Of a stretch of 64,000 nucleotides of DNA, positions 1-8,623 are shown one piece after another; the first letter of the stretch is position 1; each line of letters starts with the position of its first letter. The translations under genes were made by a program, and so were the position numbers. The notes under the pieces are model-generated. The model worked only from the letters and a program-made list of their open reading frames with translations, had not been told where the DNA came from and made no database searches. The stretch is from DATBGS01 sp036557885 (GTDB lineage Bacteria; Chloroflexota; Ktedonobacteria; Ktedonobacterales; DATBGS01): assembly GCA_036557885.1 (NCBI GenBank), contig DATBGS010000130.1, positions 10,496 to 74,495 on the forward strand, in the 5' to 3' direction.

Positions 1-2
1 TC

Positions 3-1589
3 AAAAATGACACCAGACAGCAGATTCGTCGCTGGGGTCTGATCGCGGCGGCAGCGGCCATCTTCCTGCTGGCCGTCGTCTTTCACAGCATCCACCTTGC
101 CAACTCGCCCGGCTGGGATGCCGATGAGGGCTATAACCTGGATATTGCCTGGAATCTGCTGCATGGACACCTGCGCATGTTTGCCCTCACCTCGGCCTTT
201 GTGCAGCATCCGCCGCTGTTCTATTTGCTGCTGGCGGGCGCCATCCGACTGTTTGGCTACAGCATCCTGACGCTGCGCGTGCTGGCGGTGTTCTTCAGCC
301 TGGCAACCACAGCGCTCCTTCTCACGCTGGGCCGCCGGATGCTGGGCGCGGGGCCGTCGCTCTGGGGAGCGCTCGTCTTCACAGCGGCGCCGCTGGCGCT
401 TAACAACACGCGCTGGGGCTACACGTACAGCCTGCTGATGCTGGTCGCCTTCCTGGGAGTCTACGCCTGCTGGCGCTACCTCAGCACCGCATCGCGGCGC
501 TGGCTCCTGCTGGCGGCCTGCCTGGGCGCCCTGGCGATTCTCAGCGACTATGAAGGCGCGTTTCTGGTCGTGTTTCTTATCCTGGTGACGCTGCGCGTGC
601 GCCCGCGCCATTGCTGGCTCGCGGCGGGCATTGGCTTTGGCGTGCCGCTGCTGCTGGTGATGGGGCTGCTGCTCATCACACCCGCCACCTTCTTCAGCGA
701 TCTGGCCTTTACCGCCGGACGCGCCGCCGGAGGCAATCCCATTGTGCAGGTGCTCAACATCATCATCAATTTTCAACGCCTGCTCTCGCTGGATTCCTGG
801 GTGCTATTGGGGTTTGTCGGCCTCTGGCTCGTGCGCGACGCCCGGCTGCGTGGGTTTCTGCTGGCGGCATTTGCCCTGCTGCTCATTTTTATTCTGAAGG
901 TGCGCGACCTCAATCCCTATTTTCACAGCGGTGTCCCGCTGCTGCCCTGGCTGGCCCTGGGCGCGGGTGTGGCGCTTGATCGCGGCATCACCACGTTGTT
1001 TGCCTGGCTCAACGGTTGGTGGGACAACCTGCTGCCACAGACGGCCAACGGCCCGCGTTGGCTGCGCCTGCTCAAGCGCCAGAGCATCGCCCTGACGCTG
1101 TTTCTGGTGATCATCTCGCCGCTGGGCATCACCATCGCGCTTGACGCGGTGGGGTTAGCGACGAGGCTGCGCACCAACATCGAGACGACACTTGCCACCA
1201 ATTCCGACGATGCGCAGCGTGCCATTGCCTATGTGCTCGGCCACGCCCAGCCGGGTGATCTGGTGCTGGCCTCGCCGCAGCTTGCCTGGGCGTTAGATAA
1301 TCCCGAAGATACCACCAGCCAGGGCAGCGGCCTGCTGGCCGCCGATCCGCTGCAAAGCATCGCGTATTCCGGCCAGGACGTGGCGTTTTATCCGGCTAAC
1401 CTGACCCCATCACGCTTTGCCTTTGACCCATCGCTTGCCAGGACACGCTATGCCATCGTAGACAACCTCTGGCGCACGCTTGCCGCGCCCGATCAGGTGC
1501 CCCAGATGCAGCCGCTGCTGGCGCAGGTGCAACAGTGGACGCAGGTCGCGCAATTCGGGGAATACACCATTTACGAGCAAAGCCTGTAG
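3..1589 (+). CDS. GT39-family membrane glycosyltransferase, 5' end cut by window edge
   Basis: The reading frame is open from base 3 to the stop at 1589 with no start codon inside it, so the gene begins before the window; the ATG at 177 is internal. At least 528 residues are visible. Near the N-terminus an acidic DADEGY motif follows the first membrane segment, which matches the catalytic D/E loop of ArnT/PMT-like (GT39) lipid-sugar transferases. About ten hydrophobic segments follow, then a soluble C-terminal domain of roughly 150 residues. The family transfers sugars from polyprenyl-phosphate donors on the outer face of the membrane; the acceptor here is unknown. The next gene is of the same general type and orientation. 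Confidence 0.8.
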   Translation, partial: KNDTRQQIRRWGLIAAAAAIFLLAVVFHSIHLANSPGWDADEGYNLDIAWNLLHGHLRMFALTSAFVQHPPLFYLLLAGAIRLFGYSILTLRVLAVFFSLATTALLLTLGRRMLGAGPSLWGALVFTAAPLALNNTRWGYTYSLLMLVAFLGVYACWRYLSTASRRWLLLAACLGALAILSDYEGAFLVVFLILVTLRVRPRHCWLAAGIGFGVPLLLVMGLLLITPATFFSDLAFTAGRAAGGNPIVQVLNIIINFQRLLSLDSWVLLGFVGLWLVRDARLRGFLLAAFALLLIFILKVRDLNPYFHSGVPLLPWLALGAGVALDRGITTLFAWLNGWWDNLLPQTANGPRWLRLLKRQSIALTLFLVIISPLGITIALDAVGLATRLRTNIETTLATNSDDAQRAIAYVLGHAQPGDLVLASPQLAWALDNPEDTTSQGSGLLAADPLQSIAYSGQDVAFYPANLTPSRFAFDPSLARTRYAIVDNLWRTLAAPDQVPQMQPLLAQVQQWTQVAQFGEYTIYEQSL

Positions 1590-1616
1590 CCCCGGCACGG
1601 TGGCCGGGGCTACAGG
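1583..1616. repeat. REP-like palindrome between the two glycosyltransferase genes
   Basis: Arms of 14 bases (CCTGTAGCCCCGGC and its complement) flank a 6-base loop. The palindrome overlaps the stop codon of the upstream gene. A longer palindrome with the same TAGC-CCGG core lies at 7373-7434. It could act as a transcription terminator stem (no T-run follows) or belong to a dispersed palindrome family. Confidence 0.7.
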
Positions 1617-1655
1617 CGGCAGAGCATGAGGACGTAGTGTAAGATGAAGGATGAC

Positions 1656-3464
1656 ATGGCAAAGGATAGCAAAGAGCAACAAAGAAATATAGCCCTGCTC
1701 GCCCGTATCAAACGGCGCGACATCTTGCTGCTGCTGGGCTTGGGGCTGCTGGTGCGCGGGGCGACGGCGGCGCTGTTTGACCAGCCCGGCTATATTGACG
1801 CGGCGTATTACTATGACGTGGCGAAAAACTTGGCAACGGGGCATGGCTTCACCGAAGACTTCATCCTGACCTATCTGACGCCCGTCTCTGGCGTCGTCCA
1901 TCCCAGCAATCTCTATTGGATGCCGCTGTCCTCGCTGCTCATCCTGCCATTCTTCTGGCTGTTTGGCGTCTCCTGGCACGTCGCCCAAATCCCCAATGTG
2001 CTGCTCAGCGGGTCTTTGCCGGGGCTTTGCTACTGGCTGGGCTGGGAGGTGTTTCACAGCCGCCGCTACGCGCTGGGTGGGGCGCTGCTCACGCTCTGCG
2101 CCGGGTTTTACTATCCGTTTTACTCCACCTTCACGGATAACTTTGGCAGCTACGCCTGGGCCGCTGGCCTGGCGCTGCTCTTTCTGGCCCAGGGCACCCA
2201 AGGGCGCCCACGCCGTTTTGCCCTGGCGGGCCTCTGGATTGGCCTGGCGCATCTGGCGCGCGCCGACGCGCCGCTGCTGCTGATAGTGGCGCTGGCAGTC
2301 TTTGCCGCCTCGCGCCTCAACTGGTGGCGCGAGCCTGGCGGAAATCAGGCGAGTGCTTTGCACGATGAGACGCCCGCGCAGCAGCCCATCCCCTGGTCGG
2401 CGCTGGCCTGGCTCTTTGGCCTCTATCTCCTGGTCATGCTGCCCTGGTTTGCGCGCAATCTCATCGTGGCCGGAGCCATCTTGCCGGGCGACGGCACCAA
2501 GACTATCTGGCTCACCACCTACAACGACTTCTTCAGCTACCAGAAAGACCTCTCACCCCAGAACTATCTGGCCTGGGGCGTGCGCAATATCCTGCTCTCC
2601 AAGCTCCAGGCGCTATGGCAAAACGCCTTTGCCATAGCCGCCATTCTGGAGTTTGTCCCCGCCCCCTTTGCTGCCATTGGCCTGTGGAAGCTGCGGCGCT
2701 CTCTGCTGGCATTGCCATTTTCGCTCTATCTCGTCCTGCTGTATCTGGGCCTCTCGCTGGTCTTCACCTTTCCCAGCCTGCGCGGAACCCTGCTGCACTC
2801 CTTTATCCCGCTGCTGCCCTTCCTCAGCCTGGCAACCATTGCCGGGATTGACAGCGTGATCGCCTGGGTTGCCCGCCGACGCCCCGGCCCAGCAGCCGAG
2901 AAACGCGCCGCCGAACGGCGCCGCGTCTATCTGGCCGGGCTAATTCTGCTGTCCGGTATCCTTTCCGCCTTTATTATTGGCTTCAACGCCCGCACCTGGG
3001 ATACCACCTATCATCTCTATCAGCAGGCCGGGCAGATTGCCCTCCAGACTTATCGCGCTGCCAGCGACTCCAGGCAAACAAACAGGCAGGGCGTCACACA
3101 GGACGCCCTGCCTATCGTCATGGTTACTGACCCGCCCGATTACTATATAGCAACTGGGCAGCACGCGATTGCCATCCCTGATCAGGACACCACCATCATC
3201 CTGCGCGTGGCTGATCGCTACAGCGCCACCTTTTTGCTGCTGGAAGCACTCCACAGCCCGGCGCAAGATGCGCTCTGGGAGCAGCGCGAACACCCGCCCC
3301 GGCTTAGCCTGATCTGGTCAACCGCCTCGGCGCAGCTCTATCGCATTCTACCAGAGCAGCAGACCAGCAGATTATCTCCCCTTCTGACTATCCGTTTCCG
3401 GGGAGTCGCCTGCATCTTCCCCGGCCTGATACGACACCCGGCCCGCCGTTCCGCTGGGATGTGA
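1656..3464 (+). CDS. GT39-like polytopic membrane protein
   Basis: This predicted protein of about 602 residues has 10-12 membrane segments and an early acidic loop (DAAYYYDVAKNL) that resembles the donor-binding loop of GT39 enzymes. I chose the ATG at 1656 because AAGGA lies just upstream; an in-frame ATG at 1644 is the alternative. It probably acts at the cell membrane in glycosylation of lipids, proteins or envelope polymers, but no substrate can be read from the sequence. The last 93 bases overlap csrA on the opposite strand, so the C-terminal 30 residues are antisense to the CsrA tail. Confidence 0.7.
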   Translation: MAKDSKEQQRNIALLARIKRRDILLLLGLGLLVRGATAALFDQPGYIDAAYYYDVAKNLATGHGFTEDFILTYLTPVSGVVHPSNLYWMPLSSLLILPFFWLFGVSWHVAQIPNVLLSGSLPGLCYWLGWEVFHSRRYALGGALLTLCAGFYYPFYSTFTDNFGSYAWAAGLALLFLAQGTQGRPRRFALAGLWIGLAHLARADAPLLLIVALAVFAASRLNWWREPGGNQASALHDETPAQQPIPWSALAWLFGLYLLVMLPWFARNLIVAGAILPGDGTKTIWLTTYNDFFSYQKDLSPQNYLAWGVRNILLSKLQALWQNAFAIAAILEFVPAPFAAIGLWKLRRSLLALPFSLYLVLLYLGLSLVFTFPSLRGTLLHSFIPLLPFLSLATIAGIDSVIAWVARRRPGPAAEKRAAERRRVYLAGLILLSGILSAFIIGFNARTWDTTYHLYQQAGQIALQTYRAASDSRQTNRQGVTQDALPIVMVTDPPDYYIATGQHAIAIPDQDTTIILRVADRYSATFLLLEALHSPAQDALWEQREHPPRLSLIWSTASAQLYRILPEQQTSRLSPLLTIRFRGVACIFPGLIRHPARRSAGM

Positions 3465-3821
3465 CCCCTCGCTGGTCTGGTTGTGTTCAGGACCGGGGCG
3501 CGCGGGCAGCGTTCCATTGGTATTGGTCATCGCCCGGTCCATCATCGCCCGCAGGTCACGCCTTCCACCTTCGCCAGGAGGCTCCTGGCCGCGCCGTTCG
3601 CCCTTTTCCTCCGCGTTGGCTGCCTCGGCATTGCGCTGCGCCAGCTTCGCCGCGCGCTGCTCCTGCACCGCTGCATCCAGGAGTTCCTGCCGAACAATCA
3701 CCACATCCGGCGGGGCATTGATGCCCAGTTTCACGCGCTCGCCCTCCACAGCAAGCACATAGACCGTGATTACGCCATTCAAGACAATGGCCTCACCTAC
3801 TTTACGACGCAATACGAGCAT
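3372..3821 (-). CDS. csrA: CsrA family RNA-binding regulator with long C-terminal extension
   Basis: Residues 1-55 match CsrA/RsmA: MLVLRRKVGEAIVL at the start, then VKLGINAPPDVVIVRQEL. CsrA dimers bind GGA motifs in mRNA leaders and repress or stabilise messages. The start at 3821 is supported by AAGGGAG eight bases upstream; an upstream in-frame ATG at 3863 lacks this. Typical CsrA is 60-75 residues, but this one has about 149, with a tail rich in E, R, G, P, S and T that looks disordered. The leader on this strand (about 3941-3965) carries several GGA triplets, compatible with autoregulation (inference). No fliW or flagellar genes are nearby. The 3' end overlaps the convergent glycosyltransferase gene by 93 bases. 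Confidence 0.85.
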   Translation of the reverse strand: MLVLRRKVGEAIVLNGVITVYVLAVEGERVKLGINAPPDVVIVRQELLDAAVQEQRAAKLAQRNAEAANAEEKGERRGQEPPGEGGRRDLRAMMDRAMTNTNGTLPARPGPEHNQTSEGSHPSGTAGRVSYQAGEDAGDSPETDSQKGR

Positions 3822-4155
3822 CCTACACGCTCCCTTCTCTGGCCTCCGCTGCGCAGCCACCAAGAGCCGCCGGCAGAATGAAATGCTCCAGTGATAATAA
3901 AGAAACTAGTGCTAGCAAACCAGATGGTTCCTGCCTTACGGCCCTTCTCCTCCCTCCTTGCTCGACCTTTTGGATACACGCAAGGCGAGCAGTGCGGGTT
4001 TTATGAAAAGGCGCAGACTACCTGCTTGATAGCCTGCGCTCCGGGCATCTAACATCCCACCCCTGGTAAAGGCCCATCAACATTCAGGCGAAAAGGCAAT
4101 TTAGATACTACAGTTCTTTTCAGGTGATGTCAATCTACTCATAGAACTCCCAAAG
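3822..4155. other. Intergenic region between csrA and ychF
   Basis: No gene is visible here. It contains the ychF terminator (4005-4039) and the csrA leader. I could not find a convincing csrA promoter; a TATTAT-like -10 lies in the leader near 3895 on the minus strand but has a poor -35. Confidence 0.5.
4005..4039 (-). terminator. Rho-independent terminator after ychF
   Basis: On the minus strand a 10-bp stem (GCGCAGGCTA with TAGTCTGCGC, one mismatch) and 9-base loop is followed by CTTTTC. It lies about 120 bases past the ychF stop, upstream of the csrA leader. Confidence 0.65.
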
Positions 4156-5337
4156 CTAGCTTTTAGTCACATTGAAGCGGAATTCGATGACATCCCCATC
4201 CTGCACCACATACTCTTTGCCCTCCAGCCGGAAGAGTCCCCTCTCGCGCGCAATGGCAAGCGAACGACACATGACCATATCCTGGTAATGCACCACTTCG
4301 GCGCGAATGAAGCCGCGCTCCATATCCGAATGCACCTTTCCAGCAGCCTGGGGCGCTTTGGTCCCGCGTGTGATCGTCCAGGCGCGCACCTCATCCTCGC
4401 CCGCCGTCAGAAACGAGAGCAGATTCAGCAGGCGATACCCGGCCTGGACAACGCGGTCTGCGCCCAGGCGCGGCAGCCCCAGCGATTCCAGATACTCAGC
4501 CGCCTCATCTTCGGCCAGCTCGCTCAACTCCGCTTCCAACTTGGCGGAAACCGCCACTGCCTCCGCATGCTGCGCCCTGGCGCGCAGGCCCACCTGCGCC
4601 ACCGACCGCAATTCGACATTGGGCTGATCCAGCGCGGCCTCGTCGCTCAGCTTCCCCTCAGCAATCTCCGCCAGCAGCGTTGCCGCCTGCCCAAGCTGCT
4701 CCTCGCCCACGTTGGCAATATACAGTTGGGGCTTCATCGTCAGCAGGAACAACTCGCGCACGATGGCCTCATCCTGTGCCGAGAGCGCCAGTTCGCGGGC
4801 CAGTTTGCCATCATTGAGAGCAAGCTGCATCTGCCGCAGCACCTCAAGCTCCGCCTGATATTTCTTATCGCCCGATTTCGCCTGTTTGGTCGTGCGCTCG
4901 ATGCGCCGCTCCAGGGAGGCCAGATCGGTCAGCGCCAACTCCGAGTCCAGTTCGGCCATCTCTGCTTCGGCATTCACGCCGCCCAGCGCGTGCGGCACCT
5001 GGGCGCTCTCAAAACAGCGCACCACCACCGCCAGCGCGTCGGCATTGCGAATATGCCCCAAAAACTCCGCGCTCAACCCCTGGCGCTTCTCGGCTTCGCT
5101 CGCCTGCCCGATGCCCGCCACATCCGCAAACTCAACGGTGGCATGCGTCACCTTTTTTGGCTGGAAGATGTCGGCCAGCACCGCCAGGCGCTCATCTGGC
5201 ACCTCAACCACCGCCTTATTTGCCTGGACAGTGCTCGTTGGATAGCCGCTAATTTGCGCGCCCGCTCTGGTCAGCGCGTTAAACAGCGATGTCTTCCCTG
5301 ACTGTGGCAGGCCGATAATTCCAACCGTCAGCGCCAT
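4156..5337 (-). CDS. ychF: YchF/OLA1-type P-loop ATPase
   Basis: The 393-residue product matches the full YchF length. The G1 loop GLPQSGKTS is at residues 9-17, and the switch II motif DVAGI follows. The G4 position reads NVGEE, the non-canonical form that lets this family prefer ATP over GTP. A coiled-coil insert lies at about 130-210, and the C-terminal 85 residues form a TGS domain ending in VIEFRFNV. YchF associates with ribosomes and affects stress responses. The promoter is an extended -10 at 5411-5403 and the terminator is at 4039-4005, so it is probably monocistronic. Confidence 0.95.
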   Translation of the reverse strand: MALTVGIIGLPQSGKTSLFNALTRAGAQISGYPTSTVQANKAVVEVPDERLAVLADIFQPKKVTHATVEFADVAGIGQASEAEKRQGLSAEFLGHIRNADALAVVVRCFESAQVPHALGGVNAEAEMAELDSELALTDLASLERRIERTTKQAKSGDKKYQAELEVLRQMQLALNDGKLARELALSAQDEAIVRELFLLTMKPQLYIANVGEEQLGQAATLLAEIAEGKLSDEAALDQPNVELRSVAQVGLRARAQHAEAVAVSAKLEAELSELAEDEAAEYLESLGLPRLGADRVVQAGYRLLNLLSFLTAGEDEVRAWTITRGTKAPQAAGKVHSDMERGFIRAEVVHYQDMVMCRSLAIARERGLFRLEGKEYVVQDGDVIEFRFNVTKS

Positions 5338-5402
5338 AGATGCTTTTCTACCTCAGTTGCCTGTCTCTTCTTCGCTATGAAACACGTATCACAAGCAAAA
5401 GC

Positions 5403-5411
5403 ATTATAGCA
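5403..5411 (-). promoter_or_regulatory. Extended -10 promoter of ychF
   Basis: Read on the minus strand this is TGCTATAAT, a perfect extended -10 about 65 bases upstream of the ychF ATG. No good -35 is present at 17 bases, as is usual for this class. Confidence 0.6.
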
Positions 5412-5565
5412 CAGGGCCATTCTACACGCCTTTGTTGCCTCTGGCGCGGCGCAGTGCTATTCGTTCCGTTGAAGAGGCGCAGCACCCCGCCGCTCTCGCC
5501 AACGTGCGCTATAATTGAGAACGAGAGGCTCCCCATCTCCCCATACAGCGTTGCGCGAGGCTCCT

Positions 5566-6003
5566 ATGCACAAACCGCCCTCTTCAAATAGCGAAACCTT
5601 CCGGCGCCAGGGCCACCGCCTGACCCCCCAGCGTCAAATGGTTCTGGCCGTCATTGAGCAAGCCACAGAGCATCTCAGCGCCGAAGACATCTGCCAGCGC
5701 GTGCAGGAACGCTACCCCTTTGTCAGCCTCTCCACCATCTACCGCACATTGGACCTGCTGAAAACGCTGGAACTGGTGCGCGAGGTGCATTTGCTGGGCG
5801 AACAGCGCTTTTACGAATCCGCCGGGGGCGGCATCCATCATCACCTGCTCTGCCGGGGATGTGGCACCGTGTTGCACGCGGATGATGCTTTGCTGGACGA
5901 GTTGCGCATCGAGCTAGAGCGCTCCTATCACTTCTCCACTCTGTCGCTTGACCTCATCGCCATCGGCTACTGCGAAGACTGCCAGCCCGCAAAGCAAGAA
6001 TAG
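5566..6003 (+). CDS. Fur family metal-responsive transcriptional regulator
   Basis: The product is a 145-residue Fur/Zur/PerR-type repressor. The N-terminal winged helix includes RLTPQRQMVLAVI and the recognition helix VSLSTIYRTLDLL. The dimerisation domain has the HHHLLCRGCG metal loop and a second pair, CEDC, near the C-terminus, giving the two CxxC structural zinc sites. The start at 5566 has GCGAGG ten bases upstream; an upstream ATG at 5515 is disfavoured because it sits at the end of a TATAAT at 5510-5515 that is the likely -10. Which metal or peroxide it senses cannot be decided from sequence alone. A tRNA-Lys gene lies convergent downstream. Confidence 0.9.
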   Translation: MHKPPSSNSETFRRQGHRLTPQRQMVLAVIEQATEHLSAEDICQRVQERYPFVSLSTIYRTLDLLKTLELVREVHLLGEQRFYESAGGGIHHHLLCRGCGTVLHADDALLDELRIELERSYHFSTLSLDLIAIGYCEDCQPAKQE

Positions 6004-6005
6004 GC

Positions 6006-6041
6006 AAAAAAATAACCACGCCTGAAGAAAAAGGCGTGGTT
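6006..6041 (-). terminator. Terminator of tRNA-Lys, possibly bidirectional with the fur-like gene
   Basis: A 10-bp stem (AACCACGCCT with AGGCGTGGTT) with 8-base loop is followed on the minus strand by ATTATTTTTTT-like T-rich sequence. It sits just beyond the 3' end of the tRNA and directly after the Fur-family stop codon at 6003. Confidence 0.8.
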
Positions 6042-6056
6042 TCGCGTGGTTTCGGG

Positions 6057-6129
6057 TAGGGGCACTGGGACTCGAACCCAGGACACCTCGCTTAAAAGGC
6101 GAGTGCTCTGCCACCTGAGCTATGCCCCC
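6057..6129 (-). tRNA. tRNA-Lys (TTT anticodon)
   Basis: On the minus strand the gene folds as a standard cloverleaf: acceptor GGGGGCA with TGCCCCT (G1-T72 wobble), D arm AGCTCAGGTGGCAGAGC, anticodon stem CTCGC/GCGAG around loop CTTTTAA, and T arm CTGGG TTCGAGT CCCAG. The discriminator base is A and CCA is not encoded. Confidence 0.95.
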
Positions 6130-6142
6130 ACAACAATACCTG

Positions 6143-6151
6143 ATTATATCA
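6143..6151 (-). promoter_or_regulatory. Extended -10 promoter of tRNA-Lys
   Basis: The minus strand reads TGATATAAT, placing transcription start about 7 bases before the mature tRNA 5' end. The -35 region is weak. Confidence 0.55.
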
Positions 6152-6302
6152 CAGAGAAAGCTCCACCGCCACCCTCTGGCACATGACTTGCCGCATTTCT
6201 TCAAAAGAGGGTTCCCGACTTCGGGGACCGGAAGAAGCGTTTTGCCCTCCATGCTGGCGGCTCGCGCAGGTAGGGCAAAACATCTGCATCAGGAGGTGCC
6301 CA

Positions 6303-7334
6303 ATGGCGCAGAATCCCGATGAAACCCCAACCCAGTACGGTCTTCCTCCCCAGGAGCCACCGCCCTCCCAGCCAGACAGTTACCAACCCATCATCCCGCC
6401 TGCCCCGTATTCCGCTGTTCCAGCAGAAGGCTACGTAACACCTCCAGTACCGCCTTCACCGGAACAGCCCTGGTATTCCCAAAGCGTGGAGTATCAGGCG
6501 CCGTCAGGGGACACGCCCACGCCAGCAAGCCAGGAAAATGAGCTGTTTCCCGCAGCGCCAGGGGGCTATCCGCCTGCTCAGTCAGGCTACTACCAGCCCG
6601 CTGCATCACAGCCAGAAAGCACCGCTGGCACCGCGCCGACCCTGGCACCCAATCAACAAGCTATTGGAAGCAGCCTCTCCAGCCCGGCGCGAGCAAGCAT
6701 CGCTGGCGCAGCAGGAGCCTGGGCAGCACTTGCTCAACAAAAGCCCTGGCAAGATCTCTCCTTGCTTGGGCAGGCGGCTGGAATTGGGGGCCTGCTGCTG
6801 TTGATTTTCTTCTTCTGCCCCTGGATGTTCAGCCCCGCGTTTACCGCGACCAATCCACTTGGCCTGCGCTCATTTCCTACCGCCTCACATTCGGGGTGGA
6901 GCGTCGCCAACGGCGTCCCCATTTTCGACGCCAGCACCTCGCTGGCGCTCTTTCCGCATCTCTGGCTGGTGCCGTTGTGTGCCCTGGCCTTGATCGTCAT
7001 GGGGGTCATGGTGCGGATGGGCCGTCTGAGCATCCGTCAGGCAAGCGTGCTCATCGTTGCCCTGGCGCTCGTGGCGCTGGTAGTGGAGTTCTTCTTCTTG
7101 ATTCAGGTCAATTCCATTGAGGACGCTTTTGCTACGAGCCAGGCCGGGATTATCTCCCGCCAGGCCGCCTATGGCGTCTCATGGGGATTCTGGCTCGGCG
7201 TCATCGTTACCATTGTTACGCTCGGTATTGGCCTGTTCCTGCTCCTTCAGGAATACGGCCTGACCAAACGTTTTGGCCCAAGGGCGTCCACGCCGGGCAG
7301 CGGGCCAGATGAGCAGATGCGCCCAACAGCGTAG
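6303..7334 (+). CDS. Proline-rich tetraspanning membrane protein of unknown function
   Basis: I do not recognise a family. The 343-residue product starts at ATG 6303, eight bases after a strong AGGAGG; an earlier in-frame ATG at 6183 lacks one. Residues 1-170 are low-complexity and rich in P, Q, S, Y and A, which suggests an extended cytoplasmic or surface tail. Four hydrophobic segments follow at about residues 195-215, 255-275, 285-305 and 315-340. The stretch between the first two is polar and probably exposed. It is likely transcribed alone: tRNA-Lys lies upstream on the other strand, and a large palindrome lies downstream. Confidence 0.7.
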   Translation: MAQNPDETPTQYGLPPQEPPPSQPDSYQPIIPPAPYSAVPAEGYVTPPVPPSPEQPWYSQSVEYQAPSGDTPTPASQENELFPAAPGGYPPAQSGYYQPAASQPESTAGTAPTLAPNQQAIGSSLSSPARASIAGAAGAWAALAQQKPWQDLSLLGQAAGIGGLLLLIFFFCPWMFSPAFTATNPLGLRSFPTASHSGWSVANGVPIFDASTSLALFPHLWLVPLCALALIVMGVMVRMGRLSIRQASVLIVALALVALVVEFFFLIQVNSIEDAFATSQAGIISRQAAYGVSWGFWLGVIVTIVTLGIGLFLLLQEYGLTKRFGPRASTPGSGPDEQMRPTA

Positions 7335-7372
7335 GGCGTCTCACACACCCCATCTGCATCCAGAACAGCGAT

Positions 7373-7434
7373 GCGTGTAGCTCCGGCCTCCGTGCCGGGC
7401 AGCGTTCCCCGGCACGGAGGCCGGGGCTACACGC
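7373..7434. repeat. Large inverted repeat, likely bidirectional terminator or REP-like element
   Basis: Imperfect arms of about 26 bases built on GTGTAGC-CCGGCCTCCGTGCCGGG and its complement surround an 8-base centre. It lies between two convergent genes and shares its TAGC-CCGG ends with the palindrome at 1583-1616. Confidence 0.7.
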
Positions 7435-7454
7435 GATACAATCCTGCTTGCCAT

Positions 7455-8351
7455 TCAGATGCCGTAAGTGAGACGCACCGCCATTCGCGCCGGAAGGCCA
7501 GAGCGCCAGATTTTGCGCTGCGTCTGCTCAATCGGATATTCCACGCGGTAAAACTCAAATCCACGATTGGTATCGTAGACCATGAACGCGGCACGCGGGT
7601 CATTATCGCGCGGCTGGCCCACGCTGCCCGGATTGATGATGGCCCGATACCCCGTCGGGGGCACCCAGACGCCCTCGCCTGGCAGCAGCATTTCGCAGGT
7701 CGCCGCCAGCGTCTGCTGCACCACTGCCTCTTGTCTGGCGGCCAGATTATTCATCAGCATATCCTGGTCCGCCAGATCATCCACCAGCCGCGCCTCTTTA
7801 ATCAACCGCCCGCGTTTCGGCGCGCTGCGTGCAGCCGTCGTCAGTTCATCGGGGCTTTCTTTTTGTAAAAAGATGCTGGGCACATGCGTATGCCCCACCA
7901 GGCAAAATTTTGTGGAAAAACACGGGAAGCTGGCCTGTGCCCCCTCCGAGGAAGTCAGGTACTCCCACACCGGGTTGCGCGGGCTACCATGCACCAGCGT
8001 ACATTCATTGAAGACGCGCCGCTCCGTGATCTCAGCCAGATAGCGCAGATGCTCTGAGGACAGGCGGTTGCGGGTCCAATCAGCCGTCACCTGGGCGCTG
8101 TCGTTAAACTGCTCAACAGACAGCATGCCAGCCACCGCGCGATCATGGTTGCCCGGAATAACCACATCGGTATGGGCGCGCACCAGATCAACGCACTCGG
8201 CTGGCTCTGGCCCATACCCAACCAGATCGCCCAGACACCACAGGCTCTCAAATGGCTCGCCCACCCGCCGGGCAATAGTTGCCAGTTCAGCGAGAACCGC
8301 TTGTAGCGCTTCCTGGTTGGCATGAATATCCGAAATGACCGCGTGGCGCAT
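7455..8351 (-). CDS. Calcineurin-like metallophosphoesterase
   Basis: The 298-residue product carries the metal-binding motifs of this superfamily in order: DIHAN near residue 8, GDLVGYGP, GNHDRA and GHTHVP. These supply the Asp, His and Asn ligands for a two-metal centre. The YfcE/MJ0936-like arrangement suggests a small phosphodiesterase or phosphatase, but the substrate is unknown. The start at 8351 is chosen because GAGGGA lies seven bases upstream; a start at 8378 would add nine residues not typical of the fold. It is divergent from the dnaK operon. Confidence 0.85.
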   Translation of the reverse strand: MRHAVISDIHANQEALQAVLAELATIARRVGEPFESLWCLGDLVGYGPEPAECVDLVRAHTDVVIPGNHDRAVAGMLSVEQFNDSAQVTADWTRNRLSSEHLRYLAEITERRVFNECTLVHGSPRNPVWEYLTSSEGAQASFPCFSTKFCLVGHTHVPSIFLQKESPDELTTAARSAPKRGRLIKEARLVDDLADQDMLMNNLAARQEAVVQQTLAATCEMLLPGEGVWVPPTGYRAIINPGSVGQPRDNDPRAAFMVYDTNRGFEFYRVEYPIEQTQRKIWRSGLPARMAVRLTYGI

Positions 8352-8490
8352 TGGTTCTTCCCTCGTACTCCTCCACACACAAGCAACGACACTCTTCCCT
8401 GTTCATAGGGCTTATGATAACACAGCCGCTACCAGAAGGCTAGCCACAGCCAAAGTCAGCATTACAGAGGCCCGCTTTCCTGATAAAGCA

Positions 8491-8519
8491 TTGACACGAA
8501 GTGACTCAAGTTATATAGG
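8491..8519 (+). promoter_or_regulatory. dnaK operon promoter overlapped by a HAIR-like HspR operator
   Basis: TTGACA at 8491-8496 is a perfect -35; the -10 is TATAGG at 17-base spacing (8514-8519) or TATATA at 15. Overlapping it is TTGA-N11-TCAA (8491-8509), with a complete right half ACTCAAG at 8504-8510. The published HspR element is CTTGAGT-N7-ACTCAAG; here the left half matches at 4 of 7 positions. Because hspR is the last gene of this operon, negative autoregulation is the simple reading (inference). Confidence 0.75.
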
Positions 8520-8623
8520 ATCCTTATTAGAACATCGTGCAAAACCCCCTTCTTACACGCGCGGCTGGTTGGGCGCATCGCCCCTCTTCCAGGCCGTTGC
8601 CATCAAGAGAAGAAAGAAAGCGC

